Assembly (NCBI GenBank): GCA_026399755.1
Contig: JAPLQI010000073.1
Location: forward strand, 1 to 64,000
DNA: 64,000 nt
Reading direction: 5' to 3'
Source: Pseudomonadota bacterium
Lineage (GTDB): Bacteria > Pseudomonadota > Gammaproteobacteria > Burkholderiales > Chitinibacteraceae
Made by a program: the position numbers and the translations under genes. The notes beneath the pieces were generated by a model. The model had not been told where the DNA came from. It saw nothing but the letters and a program-made list of their open reading frames with translations, and did not search any database. How positions within the stretch are numbered: the first letter of the stretch is position 1; every line of letters starts with the position of its first letter. Positions 8,356 to 17,515 of the stretch are shown here, piece after piece.

Positions 8356-10299
8356 ATGACCGACTCTCTCAGTGATGCTCCAGAAATTTCTTTAATTCAT
8401 GATTACCTGCACACGTATCACGCCACACTGGTGACCACCGATGGTTGCTATGCGGTTTCTGTGCAGGGCGAAATTATCGTTAATGGTCTGCATATTCCCT
8501 ATCACTTGGTGCCGGACGAAGGCTTTTTGGGCAAAAGCGGTAAGTGGCGAAAGCTCGATAGCGCTGCGCGTTTTGCCATGCTTAAAGCGCGTTGGAATGA
8601 CGAGGCTCGCGCCAAGTTAGAAGCGCAGCTTATGCATTGCGCCGAGCAAGTACTGGCGATTGCCAAGGATTTTGATCTCGACCCCACGGCTACGCTGGCG
8701 GCGTTTCAGGCCAAATACGAGCTGGCACGGTTTCGCTGCCAATTAGCGCTGGATCGGATAGCCGCGCTTAAAGGCGGTAAGGCGGCTACACGCCAAGCAG
8801 ATAAAACCCATAATGCGGTGAATTTATCGCTCTACCCCGAATCCTTCACCGTGGCGCAAGCCATGCCACGGCACTTTATTGCCATTCTAGGCCCGACCAA
8901 TTCGGGCAAAACCCACGCGGCCATGCAGCATTTGATGAAAGCCAAATCGGGTGTGTATTTAGCCCCGCTGCGTTTATTGGCTTTAGAGAATTACCGTCGT
9001 TTAACGGACGCCGGTGTGGCAGTCAGCCTGATTACTGGTGAGCAAAGAAAGCTACACCCAGAAGCCACCCATGTGGCCAGCACGGTAGAAATGCTCAATC
9101 CCAATCGTGTGATTGAAGTGGCAGTGATCGACGAAATCCAACTTTTAGAAGATCAAGACCGCGGCGCTGCTTGGACGGCTGCGGTGTGTGGCGTGCCCGC
9201 GAGTACCGTTTATTTACTCGGTGCGCTAGAAGCACAGCCCGCGATTGAATCTTTGGTCAAGCGGGTGGGCGGCACATTAGAAGTGCGTAAATTGCAGCGT
9301 ATGTCGCCACTGGAAATGGAAAAAAAACCGCTAGGTTCTTTATCTAATTTGCAGGCAGGCGATGTGCTGATTGCGTTTTCGCGCCGAGAAGTATTGAACT
9401 GGCGCGATCAGGCGATTGAGCAGGGCTTTAAGGTTTCAGCGATTTACGGCAATTTATCCCCGGAAGTGCGCCAAGCGCAGGCCGAGCGATTTATCGACGG
9501 TGAGACTAAAATTGTTGTGGGCACCGACGCCATCGGCATGGGCCTTAACACGCCAGCCAGACGGATTATTTTTACCACCGCCAATAAATGGGATGGCTAC
9601 GCCGAAGGCACGATCGCCGCATCGCTGGCTAAGCAAATTGCCGGGCGAGCAGGGCGTTTTGGTGAGCACGAATCAGGCTTTGTGGCAGGGCTAGACGCAA
9701 AAACACACCAAATGATTGCTGCTTTGCTAAAGCAAGCCGCTGAGCCGCTACCAAGCACCGGCTTCTTTGTATCCCCTAATCTGGATTACTTGCAGCAGAT
9801 TTCTGGCGCGACGGGCGAGACCAAATTGCAACCCCTGCTGGAGCTATTTGCCAAGCACATTAATGTGCATGACGAGTTCTTCTTGCCCGCCAACTTAAGC
9901 GAGCAAATCGAAAAAGCCCGCTGGTTGGATACGCTGACTCTGCCGCTGACCGATCGCTTTGTTTTTAGTCTTTGCCCCATCTCCACCAAATTCGCCATGC
10001 TGGAATCGGCGTTTAAAGACTGGACGCAAGCTCGCGCCAAGTGCCGTGCCGTACCACTCTTACGCATGGATGGCATGGGTGGGCGCAATGAATTGCAATA
10101 TCTGGAAGATACTTGCAAGCTATATTCCGCCTATGCATGGCTGGGCTTCAGAATGCCGGATACCTTCCCGAGCGGCGAAATGGCCGAGTCGCTAATGCAA
10201 TCGACTTCTGAGCAAATTGATAAGCTGCTGCAAAAGCAAAATACCAGCCGCAAACCCGCCAAGGTTGGTAAGGCTCGGCGGGGTGCTTGGGATAAGTAA
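8356..10299 (+). CDS. Suv3-like (SUPV3L1 family) superfamily-2 RNA helicase
   Basis: 647 residues from ATG 8356; TTG 8332 in the same frame would add eight, and neither has a clear ribosome site. The Walker A motif GPTNSGKT has its Lys at residue 185; motif II is 'VIDEIQLLEDQDRG', followed by 'YLLGALEAQPAIE'. The second RecA domain has 'IAFSRREVLNWR', 'IYGNLSPEVRQAQAERF', 'VVGTDAIGMGLNTPARRIIF' and motif VI 'QIAGRAGRFG'. This DEIQ/GAGRAGR pattern is that of mitochondrial Suv3, which unwinds RNA for degradosome exonucleases. The C-terminal region resembles the SUV3 C domain and ends in a basic tail. A role in RNA turnover is inferred from the family. Confidence 0.92.
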   Translation: MTDSLSDAPEISLIHDYLHTYHATLVTTDGCYAVSVQGEIIVNGLHIPYHLVPDEGFLGKSGKWRKLDSAARFAMLKARWNDEARAKLEAQLMHCAEQVLAIAKDFDLDPTATLAAFQAKYELARFRCQLALDRIAALKGGKAATRQADKTHNAVNLSLYPESFTVAQAMPRHFIAILGPTNSGKTHAAMQHLMKAKSGVYLAPLRLLALENYRRLTDAGVAVSLITGEQRKLHPEATHVASTVEMLNPNRVIEVAVIDEIQLLEDQDRGAAWTAAVCGVPASTVYLLGALEAQPAIESLVKRVGGTLEVRKLQRMSPLEMEKKPLGSLSNLQAGDVLIAFSRREVLNWRDQAIEQGFKVSAIYGNLSPEVRQAQAERFIDGETKIVVGTDAIGMGLNTPARRIIFTTANKWDGYAEGTIAASLAKQIAGRAGRFGEHESGFVAGLDAKTHQMIAALLKQAAEPLPSTGFFVSPNLDYLQQISGATGETKLQPLLELFAKHINVHDEFFLPANLSEQIEKARWLDTLTLPLTDRFVFSLCPISTKFAMLESAFKDWTQARAKCRAVPLLRMDGMGGRNELQYLEDTCKLYSAYAWLGFRMPDTFPSGEMAESLMQSTSEQIDKLLQKQNTSRKPAKVGKARRGAWDK

Positions 10300-10311
10300 A
10301 TGTTCAAGAGC

Positions 10312-10535
10312 GGGTGAAACCCAATCCTATCAACTTTAGGCAATGCTTTTTGTAGTGCGGGTGAAACCCGCGAGCGATGCAAAAAAATACGCGGGTTTCA
10401 CCCGCACTACGATAATTCAATGCTTGTCATTGCGTGGCATGCCATGGCTTATTGCTAAGTTGATAGGGTTGGGGTGAAACCCACCAGACTTTGGCATGAA
10501 ATGCTAGAAAACGGCGGGTTTCACCCGCCCTACGT
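10312..10535. repeat. Cluster of REP-like hairpins (GCGGGTGAAACCCGC) after the helicase gene
   Basis: The 348-bp gap 10300-10647 is almost wholly repeat DNA. It holds at least four copies of GCGGGTGAAACCC in both orientations (about 10312, 10355, 10392, 10470 and 10513), including a head-to-head pair at 10353-10412. An outer inverted repeat CCTATCAACTTtAGGCAAT / ATTGCtAAGTTGATAGG encloses the central pair. The same motif recurs at 27012, 31374, 37757, 57010, 60183 and 60595. No transposase gene is linked. Confidence 0.85.
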
Positions 10536-10647
10536 CGATTCAATGCATGTCATTAATTTTAGTGATGCAGCTAGTCTCTTCTTCTTTACCCCCTGCCCAT
10601 TCTCGACTAGAACTAGGAGCAATCCCTGTTCTTGAGTCGAGGTTTTT

Positions 10648-11844
10648 ATGCGCGCTATTTCCCTTTGTGTATTGGGCTGTGTGGGTATGACTTTTGCGGC
10701 TACCCCGCCTAAATCTGCGCCGCCCGTGGCTCAGGTTTGGATTGATTTGGCGACCTACTCTGGATCGATGATGCCTGCGGGCATGGGCTCTGTAGCTGGC
10801 TTATTAGGAGGGGTGTTTGGCGCTAGCAAGGGAGCGAATAGTTTTGGAAATACCCAAGGCGCAACAGCGGGGCGCTGGATGGATGTCACGCTTTCCACTC
10901 GTAAAAATCCAAGTTTGCAAGAGGGCGTGCAAAAGGTGCCGCAGGGCAGCCAACTTGCGCCGCAGCTGAATTTGCTTAGTCCGCAAGAGGGCAAGCCAGT
11001 GCCCATGACCGAGTCAGAAGAAGAAAGCCCCGCTCCAGAATTTAAACGTCCTAAGGGTAAAGTGTTGCTCTATTGGGGCTGTGGCAGCGAGGTGAGAAAA
11101 GGCCAGCCGCGCGTGCTGGATATGGCCACAGCCGATATGGCAGATTTTGCTAAGGTATTCCAAAGCCGCCGCGCCACAACGCGTGGAGCGCATAGCACAC
11201 TAGGCCGACCGATCTGGCCAAATAAAAGCGATAGCCGCATGATTCCTGATGGTGCGTCCTTGCAAGGTGAGCATGAATTTAGCGGCTATGGCGTGCCAGA
11301 AGGCTTTAAGTTTAATCTAGATGCCCAACACGATTTAATGCCCGCGATTGATTTAAAGCAGCGAGATGAAGGGCAGACGGTGGTGTTTAATTGGCAGGCC
11401 ATGCCGCAGGCTAGGGCGTGGTTTATCGCCAGCATGAGCATGAAAAATCAAGATGAAATGGTGTTCTGGAGCTCCAGCGAGCTGCCTGATGCGGGTTTTG
11501 GCCTGCTCGATTACCAGCCCAATGCCGCGATTGATCGTTGGCTTAAAGAAAAAGTATTGCTTCCCGCCCAAAGCACAGAATGCAAAGCGCCTAAGGAAGC
11601 GCTAGGCCAAGGCATGTTGCGGCTGATTGCTTACGGTGATGAGCTAAATCTTGCCTATCCTCCGCGCCCTAAAGACCCCAAAGCGGTCTGGAACCCTCAG
11701 TGGGCAGCAAAAGTGCGGCTGAAATCGATGGCAACAACGATGGTGGGGATGCCAGTAATGGAGCGTGGAAGCGATAAGTCCGTTCAGGACAAGCCGAAAT
11801 CCCCTGATGCGGTTGATTTATTGAAAGGGATATTTGGAATGTAA
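10648..11844 (+). CDS. Exported protein of unknown function
   Basis: 398 residues. A signal peptide is evident (MRAISLCVLGCVGMTFAATP, cleavage likely after FAA near residue 18). A Gly/Ser-rich stretch follows (about 40-75), then a Pro/Glu-rich linker near 120-138, then a basic-hydrophobic segment KVLLYWGCGSEVRKGQP that begins what looks like a folded domain. The C-terminal half contains many Trp/Phe strands ('VVFNWQAMPQARAWFIA', 'EMVFWSSSELPDAG'), suggesting a beta-rich periplasmic domain. I do not recognise the family. It stands alone between repeat DNA and a diguanylate cyclase. The start has weak ribosome-site support (AGGTTTTT). Confidence 0.75.
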   Translation: MRAISLCVLGCVGMTFAATPPKSAPPVAQVWIDLATYSGSMMPAGMGSVAGLLGGVFGASKGANSFGNTQGATAGRWMDVTLSTRKNPSLQEGVQKVPQGSQLAPQLNLLSPQEGKPVPMTESEEESPAPEFKRPKGKVLLYWGCGSEVRKGQPRVLDMATADMADFAKVFQSRRATTRGAHSTLGRPIWPNKSDSRMIPDGASLQGEHEFSGYGVPEGFKFNLDAQHDLMPAIDLKQRDEGQTVVFNWQAMPQARAWFIASMSMKNQDEMVFWSSSELPDAGFGLLDYQPNAAIDRWLKEKVLLPAQSTECKAPKEALGQGMLRLIAYGDELNLAYPPRPKDPKAVWNPQWAAKVRLKSMATTMVGMPVMERGSDKSVQDKPKSPDAVDLLKGIFGM

Positions 11845-12011
11845 TGAATCGCTGCTGCTTGTGGAACACCTTGTTTTTTTATAAAAATAGCTTATTTTCC
11901 ATCTGTTTATGTAAGAATAAAGACAGCTAATTGTATTGATTTTTGCTATATTTGCACAATATGCTGAAAATATAGGATTCATGTATGTTTTTAAAAAAGC
12001 AGTGCCTTTAA

Positions 12012-13877
12012 ATGTTAAAGGCATTTATTTTTTGTATTCTTTTCTTTATTCCCTGCTCATGGGCTAGTGAAGCGTCTTCGGCTTTTCTTGTGGAATCTCA
12101 GAGTAGTGGCGCATATATCAACTCTAATATCGAATATTTTGTTGATGTATCAGAAAAGATGACGCTCGATGAGGTGCGCAGCCAAGCTAATTTTATTTCG
12201 GTAGGTGGACGAAATGTACTGGCACAGATTCGCCATCCCATTTGGTTTCGCTTAAAGCTAGAGCGCGGGCATGATGCGCCTCTGCGGTGGTGGCTGGATT
12301 ATCAAATTTTTAGCCCTAGAGAGCTGGCTTTTTATTCCCCAGATCAAAATGGAGAATATATTGAACAAATCTCAAAAAAATATGAGCCATTCTCCGCCCA
12401 TCCCCAATCTGGACGGCCATTTTTCTACCCAATAAAATTTAATGATCAGAAAGTGATGGTGATCTATTGGCGTTCTATATCACATAGTGCGGTTATTTTT
12501 CCCGTTAGAATTTGGCAACAAGAAAAATGGATAGATTCAACTTTAAGTGAATACCTCTTTTACGGCCTATTGCTGGGTATTATGCTTGGCTTATCTGTAT
12601 ATAATTTATTTATTTACCTTCGGCTAAGAGATTGTATGTTTTTGCTTTATTTCTTTGCCATTGTTAGCTATATGTTTTATTCGATAAATATAAATGGGCT
12701 AGATTTAAATATATTATGGAAAAGTGGGTTTTATCGATTTAAAGGGCTATCTTCGTGCATTACGGCAGCAACAGGTATTTTTTCTGTGTTATTTGCAATC
12801 TCTTTGTTGGGCGATTCTAAAAAAAGGAAGTGGTTTAACTATACTTTGTATGGGATTGTGCTAGTTTATTTATTTGTTTTTGTTCTTGTTTTTATAGGCA
12901 AATATTCTTGGGCTGAATTATTAACTCAATGGGCGGGAGGGGTGTGGTTACCGCTAGTATTAGGAATGTCTGCTTATCTGAGCTATTTGGGGTCGGTATG
13001 GGCCCGATGCTATTTATTGGGTGAAGGCCCCACCTTAATAGGTAGCACTTTACTTGTACTATTAACTCAAGGAGTTATTGAGGCTAACCGGTTTAATACT
13101 ACATTTTATTTTGTGGCAGGTGCATGGAGCGCTATTTTATTCTCGCAAGCATTGGCTGAAAAAGTAAATAGCCTTAAAAAAGCCACTACGGCGGCGCTTA
13201 ATATGGCGGTGGTAGAAAAAAATGCACGTTTACAAGAGGCTGAGGAATATCGAATGACTCTTGAAGAAAAAGTAAAACAAAGAACTAAGGAGCTATCGCT
13301 AGAAATAAAAATGCACCAGCAAACTTTAGAGCAATTACGGGACAGCCAAAGCAAATTAGAAGAAATGGCTTATAGCGATGCATTAACAGGTTTGCCAAAT
13401 CGGCGCATGTTTCAGGATCGGCTTTCTCAAGCTTTTACGCGTGCACAGCGCCATGGCGGCGAATTTGCTCTGGCTTTGATCGATTTAGATCATTTTAAGC
13501 GAGTTAACGACAGTCTGGGGCACGCTGCTGGAGATCAGCTCTTACAAATTGTCGCTCAGCATTTGAGTGATACTTTACGTCATTGTGATACCGTGGCGCG
13601 TTTGGGGGGAGATGAGTTTGCCATGATTCTGACGGCGCCTATTAGTAAAGAAGACGCCGTAATGATATGTCAGCGTTTTTTGTCAAACTTTGATAAGCCA
13701 GTACTGATCGATCATAAGCAGGTGAAAACGGGCATGAGCATAGGCTTAGCTTGGTTTCCCGTGGATGGTCAAGATATCGATGAGCTGCTTGGTGCCGCCG
13801 ATGTGGCGCTCTATCAGGCGAAGGCGGTAGGGCGGCATAGGCTTAATTGTGCGGGTTATGTGGCTGGTCCAAATTAG
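12012..13877 (+). CDS. Membrane diguanylate cyclase with 7TMR-DISM sensor
   Basis: 621 residues. A signal peptide (residues 1-19, ending CSWASE) leads a periplasmic 7TMR-DISMED2-like sensor domain (about 25-165), then seven hydrophobic helices (about 175-385), a coiled coil (about 400-445) and a GGDEF domain. The active-site GGDEF is intact at 532-536 and the inhibitory I-site RHCD is intact at 523-526, so it should make c-di-GMP from two GTP with product inhibition. The ligand of the periplasmic domain is unknown; in the DISMED2 family carbohydrate-like ligands are suspected. The N-terminal part is more AT-rich than the GGDEF region. Confidence 0.93.
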   Translation: MLKAFIFCILFFIPCSWASEASSAFLVESQSSGAYINSNIEYFVDVSEKMTLDEVRSQANFISVGGRNVLAQIRHPIWFRLKLERGHDAPLRWWLDYQIFSPRELAFYSPDQNGEYIEQISKKYEPFSAHPQSGRPFFYPIKFNDQKVMVIYWRSISHSAVIFPVRIWQQEKWIDSTLSEYLFYGLLLGIMLGLSVYNLFIYLRLRDCMFLLYFFAIVSYMFYSININGLDLNILWKSGFYRFKGLSSCITAATGIFSVLFAISLLGDSKKRKWFNYTLYGIVLVYLFVFVLVFIGKYSWAELLTQWAGGVWLPLVLGMSAYLSYLGSVWARCYLLGEGPTLIGSTLLVLLTQGVIEANRFNTTFYFVAGAWSAILFSQALAEKVNSLKKATTAALNMAVVEKNARLQEAEEYRMTLEEKVKQRTKELSLEIKMHQQTLEQLRDSQSKLEEMAYSDALTGLPNRRMFQDRLSQAFTRAQRHGGEFALALIDLDHFKRVNDSLGHAAGDQLLQIVAQHLSDTLRHCDTVARLGGDEFAMILTAPISKEDAVMICQRFLSNFDKPVLIDHKQVKTGMSIGLAWFPVDGQDIDELLGAADVALYQAKAVGRHRLNCAGYVAGPN

Positions 13878-13939
13878 ATTCCTAATTAGTATTCCATGTA
13901 GAAGGTGGTGTATTGCACTTTTGCAGCATAAGGAAAGGT

Positions 13940-14428
13940 ATGCGTTCGACGTTTTCAATTGTTTTGCTGTGGTTATTAGTTGCAGGTGGAATTTACTGGG
14001 GGTTCAATGCCTTAATTGCCTATCAATATAATCCCAATACCCGTACTAGTCTGAACGCAGGGCAGGGGCAGACCCTCGTGTTGAAGCGCTCTAAAGATGG
14101 GCATTTTCGTTTAAATGGCCTTATTAACGGCCAGCCTGTGGTTCTGCTGATTGATACCGGCGCAAGCTCGATGACGCTAGGCGCGCCGCTGGCGGAGCGC
14201 TTGCAACTAAAAGTGGGCGAATCTTTTATATCGCAAACGGCCAATGGGCAGGTCGTGGGCTATCAGTCTAAGCTTGAGCAGTTTTCTTTTGGCCCGTTTG
14301 ACTTTAAGAATGTCACCGTGGGCGTGGTGCCGCAACTGGGTGACGAAATCTTATTAGGCATGAATATCATTAAACGCTTTGATGTGATGTTAAAAGGCGA
14401 TCAAATGATTCTGAAAATGAATCATTGA
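13940..14428 (+). CDS. Retropepsin-like aspartic protease (TIGR02281 family), membrane anchored
   Basis: 162 residues from ATG 13940, which follows AAGGAAAGGT; an upstream TTG at 13913 lacks such a site. One N-terminal membrane helix (about 5-25) is followed by the clan AA fold: catalytic 'LIDTGASSMTLG' with Asp72, and the closing 'DEILLGMNIIKRFDVMLKGDQMIL'. The single DTG motif implies an active homodimer, as in retroviral proteases. Periplasmic location is inferred from the anchor. Its substrate is unknown. It begins 62 bases after the diguanylate cyclase gene. Confidence 0.9.
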   Translation: MRSTFSIVLLWLLVAGGIYWGFNALIAYQYNPNTRTSLNAGQGQTLVLKRSKDGHFRLNGLINGQPVVLLIDTGASSMTLGAPLAERLQLKVGESFISQTANGQVVGYQSKLEQFSFGPFDFKNVTVGVVPQLGDEILLGMNIIKRFDVMLKGDQMILKMNH

Positions 14429-14566
14429 TTTATCTAGCTCATGGTTGTAAAAGAATATAAAAAGATAGGTACCCATTTATTTCATAGTGTGTACTGATTA
14501 TTCTCATCGGCTCTTTTAAAATGCTATGCTGCATATTCATTTTTTTAAATAAGTGTCCTTTATCCT

Positions 14567-15691
14567 ATGCAAAAAATATTGTTACTGAGTGTTTCTGCCG
14601 GTGCTGGGCATGTGCGTGCTGCCGAGGCTATTCGCGCCTATGCAAATATGAACGATGCACCGTTAGATGTGGTTCATTTAGATGTGATGCAATATGTAAC
14701 GGCTGGATTTAGAAAAATATACACCGATTTTTATATAAAATTAGTTAATAAAGCGCCTGCCATATGGGGGTATTTATATAACTATACCAATGATGCTCAA
14801 GCAGATAGCTCAATAGAAAAATTGCGTAAAAAATTAGAGCGAATGAATGCGCGTGCATTATTGAAAGAAATTGCCGAATTTAACCCCGATGCCATTATTT
14901 GCACGCATTTTTTGCCCGCCGAGATTTTATCCAGACTGCTTAAAAAAGAAGTATTAAATTGCCCAGTTTGGGTACAGGTTACTGATTTTGATTTGCACCG
15001 CATGTGGGTGCACGATGGCATGGCAGGGTATTTTGCTGCAAATGACGAGGTGGCTTTTCGTATGCGGGCGCAAGGCATTGCGGCTGAAAAAATTAGCGTG
15101 ACGGGCATACCGATTATGCCAAGCTTTGCTGCGGTAGCTAGCCGTGAAGCGTGCGCTGCGGAATTTGGCCTCGATGCCAAACGCACGACTATTTTACTGA
15201 TGGGCGGCGGAGCTGGTTTGGGGAGTTTGGATACCATTGCGGCACGATTACTGACGCTAGAGGGCGATTTTCAGTTGATTGTGATGGCTGGAAAAAATGA
15301 GGCGGCTTTAGTGGCACTGCAGGCATTGACTGTGCGCTATCCAGACCGCGTGTTACCCCAAGGCTTTACCGACAAAGTAGAACGCTTGATGGCATGCGCT
15401 GATTTGGTGGTGACGAAACCTGGTGGCTTGACGACCTCAGAATGCCTCGCGATGGGGCTGCCGATGATCGTCAATGCGCCGATTCCTGGGCAGGAAGAGC
15501 GCAATGCGGATTTCCTCTTAGAGCAAGGCGTGGCACTGAAAGCATTTGATGCCGTGACATTAGAATATCGGATTCAATATTTACTAGACAACCCTGGCAA
15601 GTTGGCTGATATGAGCGCAAAAGCGCGTGCTTTGGGGCGGCCTAGCGCAGCTCAACAGGTGCTTGATACGGTGCTGGCCAAATGTCCATAA
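14567..15691 (+). CDS. MGDG-synthase-like (MurG-fold, GT28) glycosyltransferase
   Basis: 374 residues. The N-terminal 'LLLSVSAGAGHVRAAEAI' is the acceptor-side loop of the monogalactosyl/glucosyl-diacylglycerol synthase family (SxGxGHxxAA), followed by the MGDG_synth domain. The C-terminal GT28 half has 'ILLMGGGAGLGS' and the donor-binding 'VVTKPGGLTTSECLAMGLPMI'. Such enzymes transfer a hexose or GlcNAc from a UDP-sugar to diacylglycerol or a lipid carrier on the cytoplasmic membrane face. The gene overlaps the next by 10 bases and is the first of a four-gene set, so a lipid substrate processed with its neighbours is likely. Confidence 0.88.
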   Translation: MQKILLLSVSAGAGHVRAAEAIRAYANMNDAPLDVVHLDVMQYVTAGFRKIYTDFYIKLVNKAPAIWGYLYNYTNDAQADSSIEKLRKKLERMNARALLKEIAEFNPDAIICTHFLPAEILSRLLKKEVLNCPVWVQVTDFDLHRMWVHDGMAGYFAANDEVAFRMRAQGIAAEKISVTGIPIMPSFAAVASREACAAEFGLDAKRTTILLMGGGAGLGSLDTIAARLLTLEGDFQLIVMAGKNEAALVALQALTVRYPDRVLPQGFTDKVERLMACADLVVTKPGGLTTSECLAMGLPMIVNAPIPGQEERNADFLLEQGVALKAFDAVTLEYRIQYLLDNPGKLADMSAKARALGRPSAAQQVLDTVLAKCP

Positions 15692-16161
15692 ACAAGCAAT
15701 GGCTGGCTAATGGTCTAACTGTGTTTTGGGTTGCCTTGCTTGGCTTGTTTTTTGCACAGGTAGAAATCCAAATTGAAGGTGCGGCAGGCTGGGCCGCAGC
15801 TTTGCCGACTTGGCGTATAGAAAAACACTGGCTACTGGATATCTTTTGGGGTGGCAGGCCCATGACTGGCTATCACGCTTGGGTGTTTCCTTTTGTGGCC
15901 TTATTTTTTCATTATCCTTTTTTCTTTATGCAGCAATGGTCGATTAGGCTGGAGTTACGTGCTTTGGCTTCGATTATGTTTTTTTGGATTGTAGAAGATT
16001 ACCTCTGGTTTATTTTAAATCCGGCTTATGGAATTAACCATTTTAGTCCTGAATATATACCATGGCATAAAAATTGGTTCTGGTTTGCCCCTGTTGATTA
16101 TTGGATTTTTCTATTTGGCGCTGGGCTGCTGTTTTATTTCTCTTTTAGGAAGGCTAAATGA
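15682..16161 (+). CDS. Polytopic membrane protein of unknown function
   Basis: 159 residues, four or five membrane segments (about 10-30, 65-85, 95-112, 135-155) and unusually rich in Trp, Phe and His. The loop 'WIVEDYLWFILNPAYG' followed by 'HFSPEYIPWHKNWFW' places Glu, Asp and several His at a membrane boundary, an arrangement seen in membrane-embedded lipid enzymes, though I do not recognise a named family. It overlaps the glycosyltransferase gene by 10 bases and the phosphatase gene by 4 (ATGA), so the three should be made together. Confidence 0.8.
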   Translation: MSINKQWLANGLTVFWVALLGLFFAQVEIQIEGAAGWAAALPTWRIEKHWLLDIFWGGRPMTGYHAWVFPFVALFFHYPFFFMQQWSIRLELRALASIMFFWIVEDYLWFILNPAYGINHFSPEYIPWHKNWFWFAPVDYWIFLFGAGLLFYFSFRKAK

Positions 16162-16712
16162 TGTTCAAGGCCGTTTTTAAACTATTTATATTGATGTTTT
16201 TAGCCATGCCAATCTGTGCAGCAGAGCCAGCACGTAATGCCCAATGGGCCGAGCCTATTGAGCAATCGGCTAATTTATTTAGAATAACACCGCAGTTATA
16301 TCGTAGCGCCCAGCTGGATGCTAAAGATGTGGCGCTAATTCAGTCTTTAGGTGTTAAGACGGTGGTGAGTTTGCGTGCATTTCATTCGGATCAGAAAATA
16401 TTAAAAGACACGGGGCTGAAATCGATTCGTGTGCCAATGAAGACTTGGGATATTGATGATAAAGAGGTCATTGTGGCATTACGGGCCATTAAATATGCAG
16501 AGGGGCCGGTTTTATTGCATTGCTTGCACGGGGCGGACCGTACCGGCTTGATTTCGGCGATGTATCGCATTCTTTATCAGGGCTGGAGCAAAGAGCAGGC
16601 TTTGGATGAATTAATCAATGGCGATTATGGCTATCACTCGATGTGGACCAATATTCCGAAGTATTTAAATGCCGTGGACGTTGAAAAAATACGCCGCGTC
16701 GTTGATAAATAG
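16158..16712 (+). CDS. Exported dual-specificity/tyrosine-type phosphatase
   Basis: 184 residues with a signal peptide ending near 'MPICAAEPA' (residue 22). The Cys-based phosphatase loop HCLHGADRTG is intact, nucleophile Cys122 and Arg128 (CX5R), and an upstream 'VVSLRAFHSDQK' plus 'VPMKTWDIDD' fit the DSP/PTP fold with the general-acid loop. Exported enzymes of this type act on phospholipids, phosphosugars or phosphoproteins in the envelope. In context (glycosyltransferase and membrane protein overlapped upstream, START-like protein downstream), removal of a phosphate from a lipid head group, as PgpC/PTPMT1-like enzymes do, is a reasonable guess. Confidence 0.88.
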   Translation: MMFKAVFKLFILMFLAMPICAAEPARNAQWAEPIEQSANLFRITPQLYRSAQLDAKDVALIQSLGVKTVVSLRAFHSDQKILKDTGLKSIRVPMKTWDIDDKEVIVALRAIKYAEGPVLLHCLHGADRTGLISAMYRILYQGWSKEQALDELINGDYGYHSMWTNIPKYLNAVDVEKIRRVVDK

Positions 16713-16723
16713 AAGAGTTATTT

Positions 16724-17317
16724 ATGCAGCATAAATTATTATTGAATGTGTTGTTGGCTTTGCCCATTACCGCAGGTGCGGCGCAGGGGATTGATGTGAA
16801 TGCCCTAACGGACCAGCGGGTGACGATGGTCGATCAGAGCAAGGCTGATCAAACGGGTAAAACCTTTTTGGCCGCGACGCTTATCAATGCACCGGTACAA
16901 AAAATATGCACGGTGATTCAAAATTATGCGGATTACCCAAGCTTTATGCCTAATGTGGCCAAGGTGAAGGTTGCCGCTGAGAGCGATTACTCTGTGCTAG
17001 ATATGACCTTACATTTACCGCCGGGTAAGGTCAAAAAGTATCGCTTAAAAATGACGCCAAAGCAGGGCGCGCAACAATGCCAGCTTTCATGGAAAATGTT
17101 GCCGTGGGAAGGTTTAAGCGCCGATGAAACCATTGCCGATACCTCGGGTTATTGGCTCATCACGCCGTCGACTGCTAACCCCGCTAAAACGGTGGTTAAA
17201 TATTTTGTATTCACCGATCCAGGCCCCGTGCCGATGGGCTTGGGCTGGATTGTCGATAGTTTAAGCAAGGATAGCATTCCAAAAATGCTGGACGCTTTGC
17301 GTAATAAGCTGAAGTAA
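16724..17317 (+). CDS. Exported SRPBCC/START-like lipid-binding protein
   Basis: 197 residues. Signal peptide MQHKLLLNVLLALPITAGAAQ, then a polyketide-cyclase/START-like domain: 'KTFLAATLINAPVQKICTVI' first strand and helix, 'YADYPSFMPNVAKVKV' the typical Y-P-F-P motif, and a closing long helix 'DSLSKDSIPKMLDALRNKL'. SRPBCC proteins bind hydrophobic ligands in a cavity. The gene follows the phosphatase gene by 11 bases; a periplasmic lipid carrier for the product of this cluster is a plausible role, unproven. The 3' flank (17388-17489) is a repeat. Confidence 0.87.
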   Translation: MQHKLLLNVLLALPITAGAAQGIDVNALTDQRVTMVDQSKADQTGKTFLAATLINAPVQKICTVIQNYADYPSFMPNVAKVKVAAESDYSVLDMTLHLPPGKVKKYRLKMTPKQGAQQCQLSWKMLPWEGLSADETIADTSGYWLITPSTANPAKTVVKYFVFTDPGPVPMGLGWIVDSLSKDSIPKMLDALRNKLK

Positions 17318-17387
17318 GGAGGGGCTACAGCGTGTTGGACGGATGTTGCTAAGGATCTGGCACAAAATAACTTCCCGAAATGCCACA

Positions 17388-17489
17388 CCGTCATCCCCGA
17401 ATGTTTTTATCGGGGATCCAGCAGTGCCACTGGATTCCCGCCCCCGACTCAAACATTCGAGGGCACGCTCTGCGCGGGAGTGACGAAAT
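17388..17489. repeat. Intergenic structured repeat (TCATCCCCGA...GGAGTGACGA type)
   Basis: Nested inverted repeats: CCCCGA/TCGGGG, then GGATCCAG/CTGGATTCC, with TCATCCC and GGGAGTGA at the two ends. This is the common bacterial 'GTCATTCCCGCG...GCGGGAATGAC' style of intergenic element. It lies between convergent genes and could fold as a terminator in both directions. Confidence 0.7.
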
Positions 17490-17515
17490 ATCGGCAAGTT
17501 AATAGGGACCAAGTC

